Below are positions 46,315 to 54,819 of a stretch of 64,000 nucleotides of DNA, one piece after another; within the stretch, counting starts at the first letter, position 1, and each line of letters starts with the position of its first letter. The translations under genes and the position numbers were made by a program. The stretch is taken from NCBI RefSeq assembly GCF_019904295.1, contig NZ_CP065359.1, forward strand, positions 3,093,501 through 3,157,500. The letters run 5' to 3'. The notes below the pieces were generated by a model. It saw only the letters and a list, made by a program, of their open reading frames with translations. It did not search any database and had not been told where the DNA came from. The DNA comes from Ruegeria sp. SCSIO 43209. Its GTDB lineage: Bacteria > Pseudomonadota > Alphaproteobacteria > Rhodobacterales > Rhodobacteraceae.

Positions 46315-48183
46315 ATGTCCGCGCAACACGACACTGTTTACCTGACAACAGCGCAGGCGATCATTCGCTGGCTGTCGAACCAGTTCATCGAGATCGACGG
46401 GCAAGAATATCGCTTATGTGGTGGTGGTTTCGGGATTTTTGGCCATGGCAACGTGACCTGCCTGGGTGAAGCCCTGAACACAGTGCGGGATGAGCTGCCG
46501 CTGTATCGTGGGCAGAACGAACAAAGCATGGGATTCGCCGCTTCGGGCTATGCCAAGCAATGGCTGCGTCAGCGATTCATGTTCTGCACTGCCAGCGCGG
46601 GACCGGGAACAGCGAATCTGCTGACAGCCGCCGGTCTGGCCCATGCCAACCGCCTGCCGATGCTGATGCTGTGCGGGGACACCTTCATCACCCGCTTGCC
46701 GGATCCGGTTTTACAGCAGATGGAGAATTTCAACGATCCAACCTTTGGCCTGAATGACGCGTTCAAGCCGGTCAGTCGGTATTGGGACCGCATCACCCAT
46801 CCGGCGCAGGTGATCCAATCGCTGCCCGCTGCCATTGCGACGATGCTGGATCCCGGCGATTGCGGCCCTGCGTTCCTCGGGTTGCCACAGGATGTTCAGG
46901 GCTGGACCTATGACTATCCGGTCAAGTTCTTCGAGAAGAAGGTGCATCGCATTCGCCGTCAAACACCCGATGCAGATGAGATTGCCGATGCGGCCGCTGC
47001 GCTGACCAGAGCGAAGCGTCCAATCATCATAGCGGGCGGTGGTGTGCAGTATTCGCAAGCCGTGGCTGAACTGACCGAATTCGCAGAGAGTCACCAGATT
47101 CCGGTGGTCGAAACCATCGCTGGCCGCGCCAATATGCTTGCGACTCATCCGCTGAATATCGGCCCGATTGGCGTGACCGGATCAGACAGCGCCAACGCGA
47201 TTGCGGAACAGGCCGATGTGATAGTTGCCATTGGAACCCGGCTGCAGGATTTCACGACAGGATCATGGACAGCCTTTTCCAAGGACGCCCAGTTCATCTC
47301 GATTAACGCCGCGCGACATGATGCGGGCAAGCATATGTCATTGCCGGTTGTCGGGGATGCTAAACTGTCAATTCAGGCTCTAACACAGGCGATTGATTAC
47401 TCTGCGCCATCCGATTGGGTATCTCTGGCGCAGGACGAACGGCGTAAATGGGATGCCTATGTGGCCGAGAATGTCGCGTACGGGAACCGTCCTAGTTCTT
47501 ACGCGCAAGCCATCGGCGTTGTGAACGAGCTTTGCGACCCGCGCGACCGTCTGATCGCCGCTGCCGGAGGTTTGCCCGCCGAGGTCACTGCCAATTGGCG
47601 CACCCTGGATATCGGCACAGTCGATGTCGAGTTTGGCTTTTCCTGCATGGGCTATGAGATCGCAGGCGCTTGGGGCGCGCGCATTGCCCAATCTGAGCGT
47701 GAGCCGGATAAGGACACGATTACCTTCTGCGGTGATGGCTCATATCTGATGCTGAACTCGGACATCTATTCCTCGGTTCTGAGCCGTAAGAAGATGATTG
47801 TTCTGGTGCTGGACAATGGCGGTTTTGCAGTCATCAACAAGCTGCAGAACAACACAGGCAACGAAAGCTTCAACAACCTGCTGGAAGACTGCCCCACCAT
47901 CCCCGAAGCCTTTGGCGTTGATTTCGCGGCCCACGCGGCCTCGATGGGGGCCACCAGCGAAAAGGTCGCGAACCCGGCAGAACTGGCCGAAGCGTTCAAG
48001 CGCGCCAAGGCCAGTGACAAGACTTATGTGATTGTGATGGACGTGGACGCCTATGAAGGCTGGACCACTGAAGGCCATGCATGGTGGGAGGTTGGAACAC
48101 CCCACACTTCGGCTGACGAGAAGGTTCGTGATGCCCATGTCGAATGGGAATCGACCCGCGAAAAACAACGCAAGGGCATCTGA
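46315..48183 (+). CDS. iolD: 3D-(3,5/4)-trihydroxycyclohexane-1,2-dione acylhydrolase IolD
   Basis: Thiamine-diphosphate enzyme that opens the cyclohexanedione ring to 5-deoxyglucuronate. The 622-residue protein starts at an ATG after AAAGGAG. The essential Glu is in GQNEQSMGFAASGYAK near residue 70, the central domain has the FAD/NAD-like region near 260, and the thiamine motif is FCGDGSYLMLN near residue 475 with LVLDNGGFAVINKL. It is the first gene of a six-gene operon with the dioxygenase, iolC-like, iolB, aldolase and iolG genes. Its stop overlaps the next start as TGATG. Confidence 0.93.
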   Translation: MSAQHDTVYLTTAQAIIRWLSNQFIEIDGQEYRLCGGGFGIFGHGNVTCLGEALNTVRDELPLYRGQNEQSMGFAASGYAKQWLRQRFMFCTASAGPGTANLLTAAGLAHANRLPMLMLCGDTFITRLPDPVLQQMENFNDPTFGLNDAFKPVSRYWDRITHPAQVIQSLPAAIATMLDPGDCGPAFLGLPQDVQGWTYDYPVKFFEKKVHRIRRQTPDADEIADAAAALTRAKRPIIIAGGGVQYSQAVAELTEFAESHQIPVVETIAGRANMLATHPLNIGPIGVTGSDSANAIAEQADVIVAIGTRLQDFTTGSWTAFSKDAQFISINAARHDAGKHMSLPVVGDAKLSIQALTQAIDYSAPSDWVSLAQDERRKWDAYVAENVAYGNRPSSYAQAIGVVNELCDPRDRLIAAAGGLPAEVTANWRTLDIGTVDVEFGFSCMGYEIAGAWGARIAQSEREPDKDTITFCGDGSYLMLNSDIYSSVLSRKKMIVLVLDNGGFAVINKLQNNTGNESFNNLLEDCPTIPEAFGVDFAAHAASMGATSEKVANPAELAEAFKRAKASDKTYVIVMDVDAYEGWTTEGHAWWEVGTPHTSADEKVRDAHVEWESTREKQRKGI

Positions 48184-49022
48184 TGAAACGGTTCAAGGCA
48201 GAAACGGCTGACCCAGACGTCATTGTGGATGAATTGCTGAACGGTGATGGAGTCGTCGCAATCTCGGGCCTTTTCACCCCTGAAGAGATCGCCGAGGCAC
48301 GTGCCATCGTCATGGCCGAATCCGAAACAGCGGCCGAGAAAGTGACCCATTTCCAAGGCGCTGCGGAAGAGGATGGCAAACTGAACCTGCAGCGGCGGGT
48401 CTGGAATCTGTTGGCTAAGGGCGACGTGTTTTCACGCATGGCTGCGCATCCGGTTCTGATGAAGATCCTCCGCAAGTTTCTGGGGACCGAGTTCATCATG
48501 GGCTCGATCGCTGCTAATCGCATCCTGCCGGGCGGGCCGGGGCAGGAGCCGCATGTCGACTATCCCTATTGGGACTTTCACAACCCCGAAACGCATCCCG
48601 TGGGTCTCAATGGATCGTTTCCGATGAACGCGCAGGTCTCGATTTTGCTGGACCCATTCACCAAGGAAAGCGGCGCGACCGGATATGTACCCGGATCGCA
48701 GAAAGAGCTGCGTTATCCCACGCCCGAAGACAAGTTCTATGACAAATTCGAGCAGATGACCGGTGAGCCTGGTGATGTTGCTCTGTTCTATGGCGTGACA
48801 TGGCATTGCGCGATGCCCAACAAAGCGGATCACGACCGCAGCGCGATCCTGATCCAGTACCTGCCCAAATGGGTTAAACCAATGGAAGATATGCCTGCTG
48901 CTCTGACGCAGGATTTCCTTGATCAGGCAAGTCCCGATCTGCGGCAGTTGCTGGGCCTGAACTATCCCTACCCCGAGGTGCTGGATGCCGCGCGGGCAGG
49001 CAATACCGAGGGGCGCACGTGA
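48183..49022 (+). CDS. Phytanoyl-CoA dioxygenase family (Fe(II)/2-oxoglutarate) protein
   Basis: A 279-residue oxygenase of the PhyH family inside the inositol operon. The iron facial triad is visible: His124 and Asp126 in QEPHVDYPYW and His208 in YGVTWHCAM, with Arg219 (DHDRSAI) for 2-oxoglutarate. It is translationally coupled to iolD and to the kinase gene (GTGA overlap). It is not part of the classical myo-inositol pathway, so it may hydroxylate or demethylate a modified inositol; that is inference from neighbourhood. Confidence 0.85.
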   Translation: MKRFKAETADPDVIVDELLNGDGVVAISGLFTPEEIAEARAIVMAESETAAEKVTHFQGAAEEDGKLNLQRRVWNLLAKGDVFSRMAAHPVLMKILRKFLGTEFIMGSIAANRILPGGPGQEPHVDYPYWDFHNPETHPVGLNGSFPMNAQVSILLDPFTKESGATGYVPGSQKELRYPTPEDKFYDKFEQMTGEPGDVALFYGVTWHCAMPNKADHDRSAILIQYLPKWVKPMEDMPAALTQDFLDQASPDLRQLLGLNYPYPEVLDAARAGNTEGRT

Positions 49023-49996
49023 CTCTGATCGAAGGTATAAAAGGTAACCGCTTTGCCGTGTTCGGCAGGGCCGGAATGGACATGTTTGCGGATCCGGTCG
49101 GAACCAAAAGCGAAGACGCACAAGTGTTTCGCGCCGATCTGGGCGGATCAAGCGCCAATATCTGCGCCGGACTGGTGAAGCTGGGATCGCAAGCGGCGCT
49201 GGTCACCTCGGTCTCGGATGATGCCGTGGGGCGGTTCTGTGTGAACCGGCTGCGGGACTATGGCGTTGAAACGAGATATGTCCGAGCTGTGGGTGGCGAG
49301 GCGCGTACGTCCTTGGCTGTCTACGAAAGTTGCATTGAAGACTTTCAGAATGTCATCTACCGCAACGGCGCCGCTGATTTCCAGGTAACCGAGGCGGATA
49401 TGGATGAGGTCGACTACAGCGCCTTCTCAGCCCTGATCACGGCGGGCACGGTGTTTGCTGCGGAACCCTCACGCTCGGCCACCTTCCGCGCGTTTGAAAA
49501 TGCGCGCGCCTCAGGCCTGCCGGTGATTTTCGACATCGATTACCGCCCCTATAGTTGGCCATCACCCGAAGTCGCCTCAGAGGTTCTGACCCGCGCAGGG
49601 AATGAAAGCGATCTGATCGTAGGCAATGATGAAGAGTTCGGCTTTATGGCGGGCGGCATCGAAAAAGGTTTAGACAAGGCCCGCGAATTGGCGGCCAACG
49701 GCAAGATGGTGATCTACAAGATGGGCCATGAGGGGGCCATTACGCTGGCAGACGGGCAAGAGGTCCGCACCGGCATCTACCCGGTTACCGCCGTGAAGCC
49801 CAACGGCGCAGGCGACAGTTTTCTGGCCGGTCTGCTGGCCTCGATCGCTGCGGGGCATGACCTGCGCGATGCGGTGCTGCGCGGTTCGGCCTGCGCGTCG
49901 ATCGTCGTGTCGAAACCCGGCTGCGCCGGGGCCATGCCGACGACGCCCGAACTTGACGAATTTCTGGCCCAACACCCGGGCTCCACGGATACCTGA
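49019..49996 (+). CDS. iolC: PfkB family kinase, 5-dehydro-2-deoxygluconokinase-like (IolC)
   Basis: A 325-residue ribokinase-fold kinase. The N-terminal GGSSANICAGLVKLG (residues 42-56) and the catalytic-base/anion-hole motif NGAGDSFLAG near residue 262 are intact. In the inositol pathway IolC phosphorylates 2-deoxy-5-keto-gluconate. Many proteobacterial IolC proteins are fused to a DUF2090 aldolase-like domain; this one is not, and a separate class II aldolase gene lies two genes downstream. It begins with GTG overlapping the oxygenase stop. Confidence 0.85.
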   Translation: MTLIEGIKGNRFAVFGRAGMDMFADPVGTKSEDAQVFRADLGGSSANICAGLVKLGSQAALVTSVSDDAVGRFCVNRLRDYGVETRYVRAVGGEARTSLAVYESCIEDFQNVIYRNGAADFQVTEADMDEVDYSAFSALITAGTVFAAEPSRSATFRAFENARASGLPVIFDIDYRPYSWPSPEVASEVLTRAGNESDLIVGNDEEFGFMAGGIEKGLDKARELAANGKMVIYKMGHEGAITLADGQEVRTGIYPVTAVKPNGAGDSFLAGLLASIAAGHDLRDAVLRGSACASIVVSKPGCAGAMPTTPELDEFLAQHPGSTDT

Positions 49997-50008
49997 AAGG
50001 AGACGCAG

Positions 50009-50866
50009 ATGCATATTGCGCCCCATGACAACCAGAACAAACCTATCGTCGATGCCGACCATGATCTGGTGCCGCTAAACTATTTCAACATCGTCAAACT
50101 GAAAAAGGGCGAGGTGTTCGAATATGCCGTACCGGGCTATGAGACCTGCATCGTGCCCGCTACCGGTACCGTGGATGTCGATGTGGACGGCGCGATCTAT
50201 ACCAACCTTGGCAACCGCACCATCGACGTCTGGGATGGCGAGCCCGAGGGCGTATACGTTCCCGTCGGCGCCAAGGTTCGAATAACCTGCATGACGGATG
50301 AAACCGAAACCTTCATCGCGGGCGCAAAATTCGACCGTGTGCTTGAACCCTTTGATGTCCGCGTACCCGAGCTGGATCTGGTGCAGTATGGATCGGACGA
50401 CACCAAAACCCATCGAAAGATCAAACACATTCTGGGCGCGAACCATCACGACAAGGTCGGCCGCTTGCTGGTGTCTGAACTTTATACCGTGGGTCAGGGC
50501 GGCTGGTCCGGCTTTCCCAGCCACAAACATGACACCGACCGCAAAAGCGACGATGGCGAAATGATCGAAACCCGCCATGACGAAACCTATAATTTCCGCT
50601 TCCGGCCCAACTATGGTTCTGGCGTCCAGATGCTGCAGCGCGAAGACAACAAGCCGGGTGATGCCTATCACATCATGGATGGCTCGACGATCCTGCTGGA
50701 CAAGGGCTATCACCCCTGCGCAGTTTTGCCGGGTTATGAAATGTACTATTTCACCATCCTCGGCGGGCTCAGTCAGCGCTCGCTGAAGCAGTATTTCCAA
50801 CCGACCCATGCAGCCCAGCTGCATACGATCCCGGGCATTATGGACATGGTGGCCAAGTTCAAATGA
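50009..50866 (+). CDS. iolB: 5-deoxy-glucuronate isomerase IolB
   Basis: Converts 5-deoxyglucuronate to 2-deoxy-5-keto-gluconate. The 285-residue protein is a bicupin: metal-binding segments GFPSHKHDTD near residue 171 and ETYNFRF, and the C-terminal DKGYHPCAVLPGYEMYYFTILGG (core GYHPCAVLPGYEMYYF) are diagnostic. The start follows AAAGGAG by a good distance, 12 bases after the kinase stop. It overlaps the aldolase gene by 4 bases (ATGA). Confidence 0.94.
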   Translation: MHIAPHDNQNKPIVDADHDLVPLNYFNIVKLKKGEVFEYAVPGYETCIVPATGTVDVDVDGAIYTNLGNRTIDVWDGEPEGVYVPVGAKVRITCMTDETETFIAGAKFDRVLEPFDVRVPELDLVQYGSDDTKTHRKIKHILGANHHDKVGRLLVSELYTVGQGGWSGFPSHKHDTDRKSDDGEMIETRHDETYNFRFRPNYGSGVQMLQREDNKPGDAYHIMDGSTILLDKGYHPCAVLPGYEMYYFTILGGLSQRSLKQYFQPTHAAQLHTIPGIMDMVAKFK

Positions 50867-51693
50867 GCCTTGTGACATTATCGGACGTGCTGCAACCCGC
50901 GCTGCGCGACGGCTATGCCCTGGCCGGGTTGGTGACGCTGGGCTGGGAGGAAATGCGTGCCTACGTGGCCGCTGCCGAAGCCGAAGGCGTACCGATCATC
51001 CTGCAAGCCGGCCCATCATGCCGCGAACACACGCCGCTGCCGGTTCTGGGCAAGATGTTCCGCCATCTGGCCGAATGTGCCAGCGTGCCCGTCGTGGCGC
51101 ATCTGGACCATGGCTACACCCATGACGAATGCCACATCGCCATCGACAGCGGCTTTACCTCGGTCATGTTTGACGGATCGCGCAAGCCTTTGGAACAGAA
51201 TATCGCCGAGACCGCTGCAATTGCCGAGATGGCCCATGCCGCTGGTGTCTCCTGCGAGGGGGAAATCGGTTTTGTCGGCTATTCGGGTGGTGAAGGTTCG
51301 GACGGAACCGACCCGGCGGAAGCCGCGCAATTCGCCCGAGAGACCGGCGTGGATGCAATGGCGATCTCGGTCGGCAACGTCCACTTGCAGCAGAACAAAG
51401 AGGGCGGTCTGGACGAGACCCGTATCCGCGCCATCGAAGCCGTGACCGAGATACCTCTGGTGATCCATGGCGGCTCGGGCGTGCCGGTTGCGCAACGTGC
51501 TGCGCTGGCGCGCGGATCGAAAATCTGCAAATTTAACATCGGGACCGAGCTGCGAATGGCCTTTGGGAATGCCCTGCGAACGGCCGTGAATGCCGATCCG
51601 GACAGGTTCGACCGCGTTCAAATACTGAAAGATACACATGAACCGGTGGTCGAGGCGACGCGCCGAGTACTGAAAGCGTTCAAAGGGGCATGA
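50863..51693 (+). CDS. iolJ: Class II aldolase, IolJ-like (6-phospho-5-dehydro-2-deoxygluconate aldolase)
   Basis: A 276-residue class II fructose-bisphosphate aldolase family protein. The zinc-binding HLDHGYT segment near residue 84, the SVMFDGSRKPLEQNI phosphate region, the CEGEIGFVG motif with Glu near residue 132, and VIHGGSGVP near residue 202 are present. From the operon it most likely splits the phosphorylated keto-deoxygluconate to malonate semialdehyde and dihydroxyacetone phosphate. Malonate semialdehyde would then need IolA, which is not in the window. Confidence 0.88.
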   Translation: MSLVTLSDVLQPALRDGYALAGLVTLGWEEMRAYVAAAEAEGVPIILQAGPSCREHTPLPVLGKMFRHLAECASVPVVAHLDHGYTHDECHIAIDSGFTSVMFDGSRKPLEQNIAETAAIAEMAHAAGVSCEGEIGFVGYSGGEGSDGTDPAEAAQFARETGVDAMAISVGNVHLQQNKEGGLDETRIRAIEAVTEIPLVIHGGSGVPVAQRAALARGSKICKFNIGTELRMAFGNALRTAVNADPDRFDRVQILKDTHEPVVEATRRVLKAFKGA

Positions 51694-51694
51694 C

Positions 51695-52684
51695 ATGCTG
51701 AATATTGGGCTATTGGGATGCGGGCGGATCGGTCAGGTTCATGCGCGCTCGATCGGGCAGATTGATGGCGCACGGGTGAGCGCAGTGGCGGACGCATTCA
51801 CAGAACCGGCTCAGATGCTGGCCGACAAAACTGGCGCACAGATCCTGTCGGCGGACGAACTGATCGAAAGCAAAGATGTCGATGCTGTCGTCATCGGTAC
51901 TCCGACCGACACCCACTACGATCTGATCCATAAAGCGGCGAATGCCGGCAAAGCGATCTTCTGCGAAAAGCCGGTGGACATGTCCGCTGACCGCATCCGC
52001 GACTGCATCAAGGTGGTCGAAGCCACCGGCGTGCCCTTCATGACGGCCTTCAACCGCCGCTTTGATCCGAGCTTTGCCAATATTCAATCCCGCATCGCCG
52101 AAGGTGAGATCGGCGCGGTCGAAATTGTCACCATTCTGTCCCGCGACCCCTCGCCGCCACCGATCAGCTATATCGAAAGCTCGGGTGGGTTGTTCCGCGA
52201 TATGATGATCCATGACTTGGATATGGCACGTTTCTTGCTGGGCGAAGAACCTATCAGCGTTTACGCTGTTGGATCATCGCTCGTCGATCCCGAGATCGGC
52301 AAAGCCGGAGACGTCGACACCGCAGCCGTAACCCTGACGACGGCCAGTGGCAAGATTTGCCAGATCTCCAACTCGCGCCGCGCCAGCTATGGCTATGATC
52401 AGCGCATTGAAGTGCATGGCGAGAAGGGCATGTTGCGGGCTGAAAACATGTTGGAGAATGCGGTTGAGGTCGCGACTCCGTCGGGTTTCCGCAAAGCCCC
52501 CGCCCAGCATTTCTTTCTTGAACGCTACGAAGGCGCCTATCAAGCTGAGATGGCCCATTTCACTGCCGCTGTGTCCGGATCAGGACAACTTGCACCAGGT
52601 ATCATCGATGGGCTGCGGGCTCAGTTGCTGGCCGATGCGGCGGACGCGTCCTTGAAGCAGGGCACCGTTATCAGCCTCGTTTGA
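51695..52684 (+). CDS. iolG: Inositol 2-dehydrogenase IolG
   Basis: Oxidises myo-inositol to scyllo-inosose with NAD. The 329-residue protein has the Rossmann motif GLLGCGRIGQVHA (residues 5-17), the EKP motif FCEKPVDM near residue 91, and the substrate-domain stretch FMTAFNRRFDPSF with GLFRDMMIHDLDMA (catalytic Asp and His, near residues 166-178). It closes the operon, 1 base after the aldolase stop. A 7-bp hairpin (52712-52735) lies 28 bases after its stop. Confidence 0.94.
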   Translation: MLNIGLLGCGRIGQVHARSIGQIDGARVSAVADAFTEPAQMLADKTGAQILSADELIESKDVDAVVIGTPTDTHYDLIHKAANAGKAIFCEKPVDMSADRIRDCIKVVEATGVPFMTAFNRRFDPSFANIQSRIAEGEIGAVEIVTILSRDPSPPPISYIESSGGLFRDMMIHDLDMARFLLGEEPISVYAVGSSLVDPEIGKAGDVDTAAVTLTTASGKICQISNSRRASYGYDQRIEVHGEKGMLRAENMLENAVEVATPSGFRKAPAQHFFLERYEGAYQAEMAHFTAAVSGSGQLAPGIIDGLRAQLLADAADASLKQGTVISLV

Positions 52685-52711
52685 GGTTTTTGGGAAATCA
52701 TCGAGGTTCAA

Positions 52712-52735
52712 GGTACGACGCGCCAAACTCGTACC
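52712..52735 (+). terminator. Hairpin after the inositol operon
   Basis: GGTACGA pairs perfectly with TCGTACC around a 10-base loop, 28 bases after iolG. It lacks a T-run, so it may mark a factor-dependent end or only a stabilising stem. Confidence 0.4.
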
Positions 52736-52918
52736 CCCTCAAGAAATCATCAGACATCTTCTAGGCGCGCCGTATCGTTTTGGTATCTGGGCGAGATGTC
52801 CGGAATGTGTCTGAAAGATTAATTTTCCCAACTACGGGGAACCCCCAATATACGGGCCTACACGCATCGCATAACCTGAGCTCAACGGACCACTTTCACT
52901 GTTCCGTGTATCCCCTTC

Positions 52919-52953
52919 AGAGGGGTTGGCTCGACCCCCTCGCCAACCCCTCT
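52919..52953. repeat. Perfect 12-bp-stem hairpin in gene-poor DNA
   Basis: AGAGGGGTTGGC (52919-52930) pairs without mismatch with GCCAACCCCTCT (52942-52953) around an 11-base loop. It has no T-run on either side. It could be a terminator-like remnant, the tip of a miniature mobile element, or a recombination site; no second copy was found in the window. Confidence 0.5.
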
Positions 52954-53211
52954 GCTAGGTGGAATGAGAGGCGACGCTTTCAATCTAATACCGCCACCGC
53001 AAGATTTGGACGAAGCGGGCTTGTTTTCGGGCCCTAGACCTTTTCCTTTTGGGTGACGACGGCGTCAACGATGAACGAAAAAGAAGTGCATGGTGTTTCT
53101 TTAATTGTTTAGTTTCAATGTCTTACTACAAAACCACCGACACCCCGAGAGAACAGTTGTCACGAGCGCGACAACATGCGCTTAAAGGCCCTACAGCTTT
53201 GCGGTGCTACA

Positions 53212-53313
53212 TTAGATCGCTGAAACAAGCGCATTCACGGCTCCGGCAAAACCAGCCACTGCCACAACACTTGCCAAAATGACGCAAAGGATTTCCAACG
53301 CACTGAGTTTCAT
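53212..53313 (-). CDS. Possible 33-residue hydrophobic peptide
   Basis: From ATG at 53313 the frame gives a peptide with one strongly hydrophobic stretch (ILCVILASVVAVAGFAGAV) flanked by a Lys near the start, the look of a single-pass small membrane protein. A G-run (GGTGGGGG) stands upstream but the ribosome site is poor. Not recognised; it could be a chance frame. Confidence 0.25.
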   Translation of the reverse strand: MKLSALEILCVILASVVAVAGFAGAVNALVSAI

Positions 53314-54321
53314 ATCGGCCCCCACCGGAATGCTGCACACGGCATAGAGCAAGTCTTGAAAGGCGAAAAGTGAGCTTATGTTTACGTTGCGGAAACTTGC
53401 TATCCAGGCAGCGCTTACTTGCTCAGATACCGCTCTCAGGACGTTAGTTGGGGTCGTTCTGATGGCATTTCTATCTTGACCTGTTGCACCTCTGCATCGC
53501 CGATTGCACATCATTCGGCGCGCAACGATCAATGGAAAGATACCTGAAACTGCGCCCATAGAATCTAATGGCGCTGTCGAGGTGCGCCATAACTACACCC
53601 AGATGCGCGATACAAAAGGTTTGAACGCGCATTGTATCAACGCCACCGAAAATGCGCTTCGGTCATTGGGCTATCAGAAGACTGCTCGTGGGGCGGCATA
53701 TCGAACTAGGTAACCCCCTCAAATCCAGTTGGAAAAACTAGAAAGTGCTAAAATAAAGACATGCCGCCCTCTGTGCCAAGATGGCATTATGGCAAAAATG
53801 TGTCCACGGCTAAATTCGAAACTCTTAGTTCGTGAATTGGAAACAAGATGTTTCGGAAAGATTCTCGGGACCACTGAGAACCCTGCACTTCGAAGGTGCT
53901 CAGTGATGAGAGTTTGAATTCGAAAGATAACACTGTGACGTCACTCTCTCCACCTATGAAGAAGGCTCGATAAGCGGACCATCGCTGCTTGGTGTCCTTC
54001 TCAGCAGAAACTACAATACCTCTCATTGGATGAGGGATAGCCTCATCAAGCTTCAACCGAATTGAACGGCCAACACTGGATGGGCACTTCCCGAGCTACT
54101 GAACTGACACTTTAAACTGGAATGCATCTTGCTTCCCCATCTGTGCCCATCGCGCATCCTTCGTTCCAGAGAACGGGTCAAGTCATCAAACCTTGGGAGC
54201 AAAATTTGTTGTAAACAAAAACGAGGGAGTTCTAGGTTAGTTCAATATACTTCAACTGATGAGCATCCATTTTGACGAAATATAGTACAATGCTTCAATT
54301 GGTAGAAATCCAAAGATCTAA

Positions 54322-54492
54322 TTCAATTATAACACGACCCTTGGGTTTTACCGTTGTGTTGTCATAGAGAAAGATGAATTAGCAGCGCTTGAAGTCTTGG
54401 TACGTGTTGATGCAAAAATTGAAGCCAATGACAAGATGTCAAGAAACGCCTTTTGTCGATATTCAAGTGGCATTCACTCTTTGACCTCTTAA
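54322..54492 (+). pseudogene. Coding-like scrap without start codon
   Basis: A 56-codon open frame follows a TAA at 54319 and ends in TAA at 54490. The core (VVIEKDELAALEVLVRVDAK) looks like genuine protein, but the frame has no ATG or GTG. This suggests the remnant of a longer gene. The family was not recognised. Confidence 0.25.
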
Positions 54493-54819
54493 TGTGCATC
54501 CTTATCTCGCGCTGCGACGGTGCGTTTCATTCTTATTCACCGGAATCAAGCACTTATGAAGTAATGCGGAAGCTTTCCCTCTTTAACATCTACCAATGAC
54601 CGGAAAGTATCAGTTCATATCACCCACCACTAAATTTATTTATTTATATCTGGAACTTAACAAATACCTGCGTTCTCAATTGCAAATGTCGAGCGCGTTT
54701 AATGTCGACGAGTTACTGAGATTAGTGTACTACTGACCCTAACTGTGGGGTTATTTTTATTTAAAACAATCGATCAGGGTGTCGAATTTTAGGCATTAGA
54801 AACGTTTAATCTATTTACT

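Larger units (their letters stand above)
52685..54819. other. AT-rich interval without a confident gene
   Basis: About 2.1 kb with clearly lower GC than the flanks and no protein I recognise. Open frames here are short and mostly lack ribosome sites. Possible scraps are a 33-residue hydrophobic peptide on the minus strand (53212-53313), a 69-codon plus-strand frame at 53504-53713 whose C-terminal half (NAHCINATENALRSLGYQKT) looks protein-like, and a minus-strand 89-codon frame from TTG at 54056. Two other notable items, a 12-bp-stem hairpin and a start-less coding scrap, are listed separately. The whole looks like a decayed or recently acquired stretch. Confidence 0.6.

Noticed and set aside
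52780..53037. 85-codon plus-strand frame after iolG
   Set aside because: It runs through the perfect 12-bp-stem hairpin, has no ribosome site and low-complexity composition, so it is unlikely to be coding.
53787..54056. 89-codon minus-strand frame with protein-like composition
   Set aside because: It starts from TTG with no ribosome site, and no family was recognised; kept only as a remark in the gene-poor interval.
52685..54819. Integrase, transposase or direct repeats marking an island border
   Set aside because: Looked for on both strands; no recombinase motif and no duplicate of the tRNA-fMet 3' end was found.
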